From the NCBI GenBank assembly GCA_032718475.1, contig JAUCBJ010008095.1:1-64000 (forward strand): a stretch of 64,000 nt of DNA. The letters are read 5' to 3'. The stretch is from Nemertoderma westbladi (Eukaryota > Xenacoelomorpha > Nemertodermatida > Nemertodermatidae). Position 1 is the stretch's first letter. Every line of letters starts with the position of its first letter. The notes under the pieces are model-generated. The model searched no databases, was not told the DNA's origin, and saw only the letters and a program-made list of their open reading frames with translations. The position numbers and the translations under genes were made by a program. Shown here in pieces: positions 1 to 9,084 of the stretch.

Positions 1-3
1 AAG

Positions 4-127
4 ACGCTGTCATGAAGTACAATGACATTGGAAATGGATGGACGTTAGTAACAAGCTCAGCAGTAAGAAATTCGGCCAATGCATCAATTGGTGGAATAGG
101 AATTCTGCTAAGCCCATTTGCACTTAA
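4..127 (+). pseudogene. LINE-1 endonuclease domain, first visible piece
   Basis: Open in frame from position 4, encoding about 41 residues that include the NGWTLVTSSAVRN and GGIGILLSP segments of LINE apurinic/apyrimidinic-like endonucleases. The frame ends at an inserted inverted-repeat element and resumes at 1442 in the next piece. It starts outside the window, so the N-terminus is not visible. Confidence 0.75.
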
Positions 128-170
128 GTACGGAGCCCCTAAAGGGACATGGGTTTCCCCCTTTTTTTTC

Positions 171-550
171 TAAGTCCGGCCCGGAGATACTATCTCAGGC
201 CCGGAGATACTAAGTCCGGCCCGGAGATACTATCTCAGGCCCGGAGATACTAAGTCCGGCCCGGAGATACTATCTCAGGCCCGGAGATACTAAGTCCGGC
301 CCGGAGATACTATCTCAGGCCCGGAGATACTAAGTCCGGCCCGGAGATACTATCTCAGGCCCGGAGATACTAAGTCCGGCCCGGAGATACTATCTCAGGC
401 CCGGAGATACTAAGTCCGGCCCGGAGATACTATCTCAGGCCCGGAGATACTAAGTCCGGCCCGGAGATACTATCTCAGGCCCGGAGATACTAAGTCCGGC
501 CCGGAGATACTATCTCAGGCCCGGAGATACTTCTCAGGCCCGGAGATACT
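171..550 (+). repeat. 40-bp tandem repeats, left arm of the inverted-repeat element
   Basis: Nine full 40-bp units plus a partial one. Each unit is two 20-bp halves that share GGCCCGGAGATAC and differ at the start (TAAGTCC versus TATCTCA). Units are essentially identical, which indicates recent homogenisation. The same unit is present inverted at 1076-1395. Confidence 0.95.
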
Positions 551-1075
551 CTGCCATCTCATACAGTTACTATAGTTTATGGGGTAGCCAATACTTCAAA
601 GCTGCTTGTCATACTCATATCATCTCATTCAGGCCTTTGTGAGTGACCGTGGCCTATTTGTTTCGGTTTACATACACCTCTGTTGCAGTTTAACTTTACG
701 CGGCTATTCAGCCATTGCCTCCAAATAATATGGAATGTTCTTATTATTGGTAGTTCATTTCTGTAGCCGTAGAAGGGTATTATCATTAAGTAAATGCCCG
801 TTGGTAGGTCGGCTTTTATTCAAAGGCACGGGGTCATGCCTCCCTCCAGATATGTAATTACTTTGTATTGTGCTGTGCTAACAATACTCTTGTGTCTCCA
901 TATTAAATATCTCACAAATTGAAATGTGAAACTTAATTTCCATGTTCCCGTCAAGATGTCTGTACTTGTAGAACAGCCATTGATCTGGAATTAACCCAGT
1001 TAGCTGATTGGCTGCAATTTGTTTCTGTTGATTGCTGTGTCAGCGCTATAACATCTATGAACCTGTTCTGTATTT

Positions 1076-1395
1076 TATCTCCGGGCCTGAGATAGTATCT
1101 CCGGGCCGGACTTAGTATCTCCGGGCCTGAGATAGTATCTCCGGGCCGGACTTAGTATCTCCGGGCCTGAGATAGTATCTCCGGGCCGGACTTAGTATCT
1201 CCGGGCCTGAGATAGTATCTCCGGGCCGGACTTAGTATCTCCGGGCCTGAGATAGTATCTCCGGGCCGGACTTAGTATCTCCGGGCCTGAGATAGTATCT
1301 CCGGGCCGGACTTAGTATCTCCGGGCCTGAGATAGTATCTCCGGGCCGGACTTAGTATCTCCGGGCCTGAGATAGTATCTCCGGGCCGGACTTAG
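1076..1395 (-). repeat. 40-bp tandem repeats, right arm (inverted)
   Basis: About eight copies of the reverse complement of the left-arm unit, ending at an A-run that mirrors the left T-run. Together with 171-550 it can fold into a very long hairpin. Confidence 0.95.
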
Positions 1396-1441
1396 AAAAA
1401 AAAGGGGGAAACCCATGTCCCTTTAGGGGCTCCGTACTTAA

Positions 1442-1728
1442 GACCCTAAACAACATCGAATCTATAAATTCCAGGGTTATGATCGCAACATTTGATGGGA
1501 ATCCCAAGGCAACAATTATATGTTGCTACAGTCCAACCAATGCCTCAGAGCCAGAACAAGCAGTCAAGTTTTATGAAGAACTGACTGGACTTATAAAGGA
1601 CATTTCGAGACACAATGTTAAAGTCATTGCTGGTGACCTGAATGCGCAAATTGGCCCAGAAGACATCAAGGGTTATACCTATAACACCAGTTCTAACAGA
1701 AATGGGTACTTACTTTTAGACCTAATGG
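1442..1728 (+). pseudogene. LINE-1 endonuclease domain, second piece
   Basis: Continues the endonuclease: CCYSPTNA and the VIAGDLNAQIG motif (the catalytic GDxN region of apurinic-like endonucleases), then the RNG…LLDLM stretch. It is cut at 1728 by a block of BEL sequence. The last 62 bases (1667-1728) are repeated at 5659-5720, where the frame resumes. The Asp and Asn expected in GDLN are present, so the domain was recently functional. Confidence 0.8.
1667..1728 (+). repeat. 62-bp direct repeat, left copy (target duplication around the BEL block)
   Basis: Identical to 5659-5720 except for one T/C difference. It is LINE-1 endonuclease sequence, so the duplication arose when 1729-5658 was inserted. 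It is far longer than the 4-6 bp made by LTR-element integrases. Confidence 0.9.
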
Positions 1729-1745
1729 TCATTGTAGGTGAGTTG

Positions 1746-3842
1746 TAGCCTGACTTACCTGACTCGTGCGGGTTCTATCAAATTCTGTGTGCAGCAAGAT
1801 ATGATGTTTCGTGCCGCACTTAGCGCACCTCGTGTCTGAGTAACAGGTCCGCCGTTGGTGTCCTTGTCTGAGACAATTATAACACAACCGCTTATCCCAC
1901 ATGACATCACGTCTATCCTTTAATGATTTCTTCAAGAATTCATCGCACCCACTCAGGCGATGGGGCCCGTCGCACAACGCACATTTGGGTTTGATGTTAC
2001 TTACCTTAACCTGTGTGGTGTTGTGCACACTTGTTCTTTCTTCGGGCTTTCTTCCATGAATTCTCTTAGGAGACGTGGGAGGAGTTTTTGTTACCTGTTC
2101 TCTCCTGTCACTGGTTCGAGACTTAGATTTACTTACGTCTTTCTGTGTTTTGTTGACATAATAAGATCTTTCGGTGTCTTTCCCGCTGTTCTCCTCAGGG
2201 GAGGTCTGGCTTTCGCTGTCGTCTGTATAACACACTGGTGTTACCTTTCTCCCAGAAACGGGTTTTTCACTCACCTTATTTTCCGGGGTCTTCTCTCGGG
2301 ACTGCTTTAGGAGCTGTAATCTTACCTCTCCATTCAAGAATGACATGAGATCAGCCATGGTAGGGTCTCATTGTTGCTAGTCCATCATATAGAGAACTCT
2401 TTTGTCCCAACAAGTACCTACTCCACCCTTTGGCAAAGTAGATGCTACGGCTCCAACAACCATGGAACTCTGATATTCATGAGACTTACCTAACCAATCT
2501 AGTTGTCTACAGATCTCCTGAATCTCATCGGAAAACTCTATAATCCTGCTGCTAAGGAACTTTCGGGGCGCTACTAATTTCGCATACAAATACCTAGCTA
2601 TGTTAGTCCTATTACCATACCTGATGTTTAGTGTATCCCAAACTTGTCTTAATCCCTCTGGATGTCCAATAAACTTTAACGCCATTAACTTGGGAGGTCC
2701 TTCCAAGCACTCGATGAGGAATCTAAGTTTCTCTCCATTAGATAGTACAGAGTTCTGTATGTTATCTTTATAATATTCATTAAAAGGTAACCATTTCATC
2801 TCATCTCCATTGAACTTGACGATCTCTCCCACCTTTACCGCTTGACGGGCTTCGGTTCTAGCCATTTGACGCGTAAAACTTTCTTGGGCCATCGTATTAT
2901 TTAATATCGAATTATCAGTATATAAATTTCTCGGATTATGATTAGGTCTATATGGAATATCATTATCAACATGTTTATAATGCTTATAATGCTTATAATG
3001 TTTAACATGCTTACTAGGGTTCACTATAGGAGTTTCTACTTCACTAGCAGTATAGATGCGTGTAGGCTCCACACCTTGCGCATGAAATACTTCAGACCTA
3101 ACAGGTTGACACATTGTTACAGGGGGTGGTGGTATACCCAATTGTATCTTTACTAATTTATCGCGTTCTAATGCGATACTCTGCTGCAAATCTTGCAACT
3201 CTAACCTACCCTCTCTTACTGTTCCCTTTAACTGCTGAACAGTCCCTTCCAACTCCCGGACCTGCTGGGAGGAACATATGCGATGTTCCCTCAGCTGCCC
3301 GAGCAGGAGACCCATCTCCCGCCATCCCTCATCCACCCACTCTACCGCCGAAGCGGGAGCCACCAACATAGTAGCGGGCAGACGAGGGACAACGGGAGAC
3401 AAATCGTTGATGTCTCGCTCGGTGTCCAGGACTGGGACTGATTCAGGAGCTGTTCTTCTGGGCACAGGAAGTTTAGTACTGTGCAAAGGGAATTTAGAGT
3501 TAGGTTCTGGAAGTACAGGGGTCTCTATCACAGAGGGGGTGGCTTCGAGAACAGGCCTAATTATTTCAGGTTCATCTACTATAGTAGAGACTCTAATAAT
3601 TCGGTCTGTAGGCTCAGGATTACTTAAGTCTACACTAGCTAGTTGCCTTCTCACAGCCGGAGGCAAATTAGGCAACTTCTGCCGGTGTGGCGCTCTTCTA
3701 CGTCCGCTGGAACAAGATTTATTTCCTCTACCTTCAGGATCTGTTGTATCGCCTTCATCAGAGGATGTAAATCCCTGTCTTCTGGGAGTAGATCGACTCA
3801 GCATCTGCATCTGAGTAGCTGTTCTCTGTTTATTTAAGTAAT
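1746..3842 (-). pseudogene. BEL-A gag fragment (copy 3)
   Basis: Reads from the middle of Gag: a proline/serine linker, a coiled-coil-like segment near 3300-3170, the DUF1759-type BEL gag domain (about 2890-2440; MARTEARQAVKVGEIVKFNG at its start), then CCHC knuckles (CYNCLRQGHQRRTC near 1880). Two in-frame stops lie near 2366-2379 where copy 1 has CAG and AGA. It stops before the protease. A small (CATTATAAG)n-like expansion lies near 2968-3005. Confidence 0.8.
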
Positions 3843-4995
3843 TGTTCGCGCTTTCAGACCTTTAGCAGTTTAACCTGCCAATTTTAGGTGTCCTCTTGTT
3901 TATACGTCGACTTTAGCCTATAACAATTATTTAGTACACATGAAGTAACATTAGCCGAAACCAGTCTATGCGCGATCATTCACCCACTGTTAAGGGAGAC
4001 TGGATTCGGGTGCTTTGAAGTTATTGCGTTGCAGACCTACTGTATTATTCGATTGATTGTTACTATATGATCTCTGACAATATATTTACTTTCGGGGAAA
4101 TATTAACAGTTCCTTTTAGGACGTGGCGCTTTAAGTATAAAAACAGAGTTATGACTTATACTAAACACAACGGGATGGCTACTGAGTTTCGTAAATAGCG
4201 CATTCTTTAGGAGATGCTTTATTATCTGTCACACCACTTCACACTACTTTACACTGATCTGCAGACCGTCACTGAATTTGATCACATATAGGGAGGATAG
4301 CAACTGACACATGTAGGGCTTATGAAATATCATCTAATTCACATAAAAACCACTATAATGTAAGTCGCAATTGCTACAGGTAACCGGTCCCTCTTACCTT
4401 CAGTAATCAAGAAGATTGGGGTTTTATGATTATTTATCGTTATTCTCCAAATATATCAGCAATATATCCATATACAACAATTAATAACAGAAGTAAAATA
4501 ATGCGGTGAACAATCAGTATATGTTACTTATACAAGTCAGTTCAGCAGTTTTGGATTGATATGATATGACCCGATATGTGCCCAGATAATAGATTTATGT
4601 TCTTGTAATCAAAGCCATCTAATGTTGGCCAAAGTCTGAAACTTCCACAACAGAAGTACAGAAGATTTCCAAGCCGGTTCTGCTGCTCGGAAAAAAGACC
4701 GTCATGCATTGCGCAGTTTTCCACAGGCCTCTGTAGAAGTAAAATGAAAATCGCTCTGATTGGCTGAGCAGAACAAAGAAAGGTTCCACGTTGGCAGTAA
4801 ATCAGCTGACAGATTTCGTCATCTGAGCTACAATCTTTTAGAGTATTAAGCGAATTGCGGCAAAATGGCTTGTTATGTCTGCTAAAGCACACATACAGAC
4901 ATAGCGGGTAAAGATGACTTGTTATGTCCGCTAAAAGCACCTACATGGTACATTGCGGGTAAAAATGACTTGTTATGTCCGCAAAAGCTTTTACA
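3843..4995 (-). repeat. BEL-A LTR (copy 3), about 1.15 kb
   Basis: On the minus strand it starts TGTAAAAGC and ends GCGCGAACA (TG…CA). The half near the CA end matches 21007-21782 closely and 36900-37524 more distantly. The TG-proximal half is not shared with copy 2, so two LTR subfamilies exist. It contains three roughly 50-bp direct repeats (4869-4990) in the presumed U3 region. Outside its TG end lies the GGAAGCGG tract also seen before the 3' LTR of copy 2. Confidence 0.8.
4869..4990. repeat. Three 49-51 bp direct repeats in the LTR U3 region
   Basis: CTTGTTATGTCYGCNAAAGC recurs at 4869, 4918 and 4969, with similar intervening GCGGGTAAA sequence. Repeats of this kind next to the TG end of an LTR often carry enhancer function; that is inference only. 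Confidence 0.7.
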
Positions 4996-5073
4996 CCGCT
5001 TCCAGAAAATGGGATTTAATTCTATAAAATATAACAAATCACAGTTTCTAAAATATAAAAATACTCTAAACAG

Positions 5074-5490
5074 TTAGTCCTTCTTACGTGAACGGTGTTT
5101 ACGCAGGTTTTTGAGGCTAGCAAGAGTCTTTTTCTCTTTGGGGCGAGCCACTTTACTAGGAGGGCTATAACTCCTGGGTGAAGGGTGCAATACAATTGCA
5201 TTGGAAGGTTTAGGGTTACGGTCGGTGTATCTGCCAGTCGAGGTACCCGGTTGATCGATATCAACCTCAGTGGAATGAGGTTGAACAACCTTCAGGGCGC
5301 GTTTCAAGACAGCAGCTCTTACTGGTCCCTGACGGGTCGTTTGCACGAGAGCGGTAGGTTGACCGTGTGTAGTGAGAAATTTCCTCGGTTTGATGGTTCT
5401 TTCCAACTCGCGTTCTCGGGCTCTATTGGAATCGATATGCTTCTCCTCGCGCTGATTTTCCTCTGCTTGTCGTTGGAAGCATTCATCCAA
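5074..5490 (-). pseudogene. C-terminal part of the BEL-A accessory protein (copy 3)
   Basis: About 138 residues, very hydrophilic and basic, ending in a Lys/Arg-rich tail. It aligns with 55986-56318 of copy 2 (shared TIKPRKFLT, GPVRAAVLKRAL, HPSPRSYSPP and RPKEKKTLAS). In both copies it ends about 80 bp before the LTR, so it is the last coding segment of BEL-A. The upstream part of the accessory region is missing here. It has no transmembrane segment and so is not the tail of a typical envelope protein. Confidence 0.7.
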
Positions 5491-5658
5491 AACTCTTGCA
5501 GAGAGTAGGGTCGTCCAAGTTCGATATCTTCTTCGAGATTCTGGATTTCCTGATCGGACTGAGGTAAAGCTAATTATTTTACCGCTTGGACTTGCTGCTG
5601 CAATTTACGTTTATCTAAACAATCGTTTAAATCCGCAAAAAAAAAACCGCATCTTAAA
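5491..5658. other. Unassigned tail of the BEL block
   Basis: Short non-coding stretch between the accessory fragment and the right 62-bp repeat. It contains a 10-base A run at about 5637-5646 close to, but not at, the junction. Not recognised elsewhere in the window. Confidence 0.5.
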
Positions 5659-5720
5659 CAAGGGTTACACCTATAACACCAGTTCTAACAGAAATGGGTA
5701 CTTACTTTTAGACCTAATGG
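5659..5720 (+). repeat. 62-bp direct repeat, right copy
   Basis: Partner of 1667-1728 with one mismatch. LINE-1 coding resumes directly after it. Confidence 0.9.
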
Positions 5721-8062
5721 AAGAATGTGAATTGATACCAACAAACAACACATTCGAAAAGAGTAAGGGGAAGCTATGGACCTTTCAATACCCTAATGGA
5801 ACCAAAGCACAACTGGATTACATCCTTATAAACAAAAAGTGGAGAAATAGCATGATCAACTGCGAGGCATACAGCTCGTTCAACCTAATTGGTTCGGACC
5901 ACAGAATTGTGACTGCAGAGATCAGACTCAGTTTGAGAGCCAGAAAACCCAGGACAAACAAGTAAATCAACTATGACTGGGAGAAACTCAGAACTGACAA
6001 TGTTGTAAAGGATGCTTATACAGTAGAAGTTCAAAACCGCTTTGAAGCACTTCAGTCAATGGATGAAGACCAATCCACCGATTCAATATACCAGAATATA
6101 ATAACAGCCCACAAGGAATCAGCTAAGAGGCATATCCCCCTGAAACCTAAACGAAAACAGCATGTGCCATGGCAAAACTCTGAGGTTACTTGTAAGAGAG
6201 ATGATCTTAAGATAGCCTACAAAGTTAAAACCGAACAACCAACAACCGAACACATTAACAAGGTTGAGAAAGCTAAGGACGATCTTAAATTGGCCTACAA
6301 CATCAGCCAGGAAAAGTACATACAGGATAAAACTGAAGCAATTACAACTGCTCACATACAGCAACAATCAAGACTTACCTGGCAAACTGTAAATGAGGTA
6401 TCTGGTCGTAAAAGTTGTGCAAAGGGGCGCCTCAAAGCCGATAGCCCTGAAGAACGTGTTGGGAAGTGGAAAAGTCACTTCAGCAACTTGCTTGGGCAGC
6501 CACCAAACATCGAGGTCAGCCCTACAAGGAAAATATATGACAAGACACTACCTATAGAAACAGGGGACTTCACACCTGCCGAACTCCAAAGAAGCATTAA
6601 AAGCATGTCCAATAATAAAGCGAGTGGATTAGATGAAATCCCAGCGGAGGTATGGAAAACCGGAGTGCTAAATAGACCATTATTGAATGTTTGCAACCGG
6701 ATGTTAAAAGGGGAAAAGCCACCACCAATTTGGACTAAAGGTCAACTAAAGCCTCTCCCCAAGAAAGGAGACCTCGGCATACCAACAAACTATCGTGGGA
6801 TCTGTCTGCTTGTGGTAGCTGCCAAAATATACAATAAAATGATTCTATATAGGATTAGGCCTCACATAGAGAAACTACTGCGTAAGAGCCAAAACGGATT
6901 TCGACCAAGTAGATCAACAATAGCTCAGATACTTGCACTACGGAGACTGATTGAAGGAATTAAGTCAAAGAATCTCCCCGCAGTCATGACTTTTGTGGAC
7001 TTCAAGAAGGCATTCGACTCCATCCATAGAGGTAAAATGCTTGAAATCCTAAGAGCTTATGGAATACCAGAAGTAATTGTTGCTGGCATTGGATTGTTAT
7101 ATTGTGACACAGAAGCGCAGGTACTCTCACCAGATGGTGAAACGGAGTTTTTCTCAATCCTGGCTGGCGTACTGCAAGGTGACACATTAGCACCATTACT
7201 ATTTGTAATTGTGCTGGATTACGCAATGAGGACGGCCACAAAGGGTGAAGATCTGGGATTCACACTTCAAGAACGCAGAAGTAGTAGATATCCGGCAACT
7301 ACAGTCACAGACACCGACTTTGCGGATGACATCGCCCTGCTCTCTAATACGCTAGCAGATGCACAGCTTCTACTAAATAAAGTGGAGAGGGCTGCTAAGG
7401 AGGTTGGATTGCATATCAATGCTACCAAGACCGAATTCATGACCTTTAATGTTGATGGAAACTTGACAACCATTGATAATAATCAACTAAGGAAGGTCGA
7501 TGACTTCCAGTACCTTGGATCATGGATAGAGAGTAGCAAAAAGGACATAGAAGTTAGGAAAGCAAAGGCTTGGGTAGCTCTATCAAAAATGGATACCATC
7601 TGGAAATCAGATCTCTCCAGGCACCTGAAGACTAAGTTCTTTCGAGCCACAGTGGAAAGTGTATTTTTATACGGGGGTGAGACCTGGACACTGACTAAAT
7701 CACTTGAACAACGAATTGATGGTTGCTACACAAGACTACTAAGGGCAGCCCTAAACATCAGCTGGAGACAACATATGACAAACGCCGAGCTTTATGGTAC
7801 AATACCACCTGTATCAACCACCCTCCGTGAACGCAGATTAAGATTCAGTGGGCACTGCTGGCGAAGTAAAGACGAGGTCATACCAGATCTACTTCTCTGG
7901 CAACCAACTCATGGGAAGCGTAGTCGTGGACGACCTGCCATAACATATATAGATCAACTTGAAAGGGATACTGAACTTGGGAGAAACGAAATTGCGACAA
8001 CTATGGAGAATCGGGAAGCCTGGAAGGATCTCATTTACACTGTCCGAGTTCGCTCGACCTAG
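5721..8062 (+). pseudogene. LINE-1 reverse transcriptase
   Basis: One frame from the end of the endonuclease (QLDYILINKKWR, SDHRIVTAEIRLS) through the reverse transcriptase to the C-terminus, broken by a single TAA at 5963-5965; 5717-5962 and 6059-8062 are in the same phase. RT motifs in order: NNKASGLDEIPAEV, NGFRPSRST, FVDFKKAFDS, GVLQGDTLAPLLF and the catalytic FADD (near 7319-7330). A C-terminal region with HCWR…LLLWQP precedes the stop. The catalytic Asp pair is intact. One nonsense codon plus two insertions make this copy inactive. Confidence 0.85.
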
Positions 8063-8078
8063 TAGTAGTAGTAGTAAA

Positions 8079-9084
8079 CAATCGTAGGTTCCTTTTCCAA
8101 TCTTTTGTCGAATAGTGTCTAACGCGTTTCGTACAACGCTCTCCTCCACCTCAGGGACGGGTTGTATCGTGTTAAACCGGGACGATTATACGGGTTGAAC
8201 GGCGATATTAGATGTCCGCATCACAATCCGGCTAGGTAAGATGGGCGAATATCTAGGGAGCCCACAACCAGAGTGCCACCGACTAATCGTTCGGGTAACA
8301 CTAGATCTTTGAACAATGAGTGCAGTTCAGGAGGATCCGTGATACTATTAGGATCAAGAGTCTGAGGTCTCACCAGGGAATAAGGAGGTCTGACCGAGTA
8401 TTCCGGAACTCTGATCATAGATTTATTTAAGGATCGTTTGAGTCGAGCGAGCGTAGGTGATACATCGAATAAGTTTCGCTCGAAACTCCCGTAAGTATAG
8501 CGAGTAAAACTGTGTTTAGCGCAACGTCTCCGCGGATGTTTACGTCTTTCCGTTTGTTGGTTGGGTCTAGGGCATTCATCGTAATAATACCAAAGACGCA
8601 CGTCTTGTAGGGGAAACGTGGGTGATCTTTCTCCAGTTTTACAATGTTTCTCTCAAGAATTCCAAATATACGTTGAAGTCACTACGTTTATCCGGTTCTT
8701 TAACGTCTTCTCTTTCGAGTCGATTTCGAATATAATTTTTCGTGTTCGATTTCAGTTTTTCATTCCGACTCCGCTGGGTATGATATTTAAATAGGATCAT
8801 TTCACTTTCGGTGTCTACATCGTCCGTATCGTGTAAATCGATAGGAGGGCCAGTAGTTAAGAAGTCCATATACGTACCATTACGATGCGTATAGCGAGTG
8901 GTTAATTTTCTATGTCCAATTCACGCGTGAGCTGTTCCTTTGACATTGGCGGTTCGATATGATGGCCATCGTCCTCTGTAGCAGGTTGACTAGCGTCGCC
9001 GCGTATTAAACTATCTACAAACGCTTGCAATGGTAGGGTATATCGCTCCCTGATACCAAGATCATCTTCTATCAACTCAGTCAT
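8079..9084 (-). pseudogene. BEL-A accessory polyprotein, N-terminal part (copy 1)
   Basis: Begins with the MTELIEDDLGIRERYTLPLQ segment (9084), nearly identical to 54858 onward in copy 2. A one-base loss near 8912 and later shifts split it into pieces at 9084-8902, 8869-8639, 8601-8221 and 8149-8079. The 8601-8221 piece has a YYYDECPRP…RRRCAKHSF segment and a later DPPELHSL…LDIR segment. Both resemble pieces in the BEL-B accessory region (YYQCGACMRKQQ…ARCSNHQQ and DHPEIISNL…YDLR). So the same protein is encoded 3' of pol in both families. Function unknown; no signal peptide or membrane span seen. Confidence 0.6.

Larger units (their letters stand above)
128..1437. mobile_element. 1.3 kb non-autonomous inverted-repeat DNA element with TTAA target duplication
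   Basis: The ends are inverted copies of each other: GTACGGAGCCCCTAAAGGGA at the left is mirrored at the right, and is followed by a T-run/A-run and by arms of 40-bp repeats. TTAA occurs at 124-127 and 1438-1441. Deleting the element with one TTAA exactly rejoins the LINE endonuclease frame (…FALK/TLNN…), which proves insertion. No coding capacity is seen in the roughly 520-bp centre. TTAA duplication is typical of piggyBac-type transposition, but the ends do not start with the usual CCC, so the mobilising family is uncertain. Confidence 0.85.
1729..5658 (-). mobile_element. Rearranged BEL-A block (copy 3): accessory 3' end, LTR, then gag
   Basis: On the minus strand the order is: C-terminal accessory ORF (5490-5074), complete LTR (4995-3843), then gag truncated at its N-terminus (3842 to about 1746). 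The LTR's terminal CA is joined directly to the interior of gag. This fits either a BEL-A copy inserted in the gag of another copy, followed by capture, or a one-LTR circle-like intermediate. The block sits inside LINE-1 between 62-bp direct repeats. Its gag is very close to that of copy 1 (16-18 kb). Confidence 0.8.
1..8078 (+). mobile_element. LINE-1: endonuclease/reverse-transcriptase non-LTR retrotransposon, interrupted twice
   Basis: Three + strand pieces (1-127, 1442-1728, 5721-8062) read as one LINE protein: apurinic-type endonuclease, then reverse transcriptase. Removing 128-1441 (one TTAA kept) and 1729-5720 restores continuity at the DNA level. The 3' end is a short (TAG)n run at about 8060-8078, as in LINEs with microsatellite tails; the other LINE in this window (27086-29550) has the same CTAGTAGTA tail. 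The 5' end lies left of the window. The protein type resembles the RTE/'craniofacial development protein 2-like' group, but the clade is not proven here. It abuts BEL-A copy 1 at about 8079, so it probably inserted into that element; the left target duplicate is out of view. Confidence 0.85.

Noticed and set aside
171-550. CRISPR-like array.
   Set aside because: The repeats are contiguous with no unique spacers, are mirrored in the other arm, and lie in a eukaryotic transposon.
1960-2310. Plus-strand open frame opposite the BEL-A gag zinc knuckles (also at 16156-16506).
   Set aside because: It mirrors the coding strand of gag; the conserved protein is on the minus strand.
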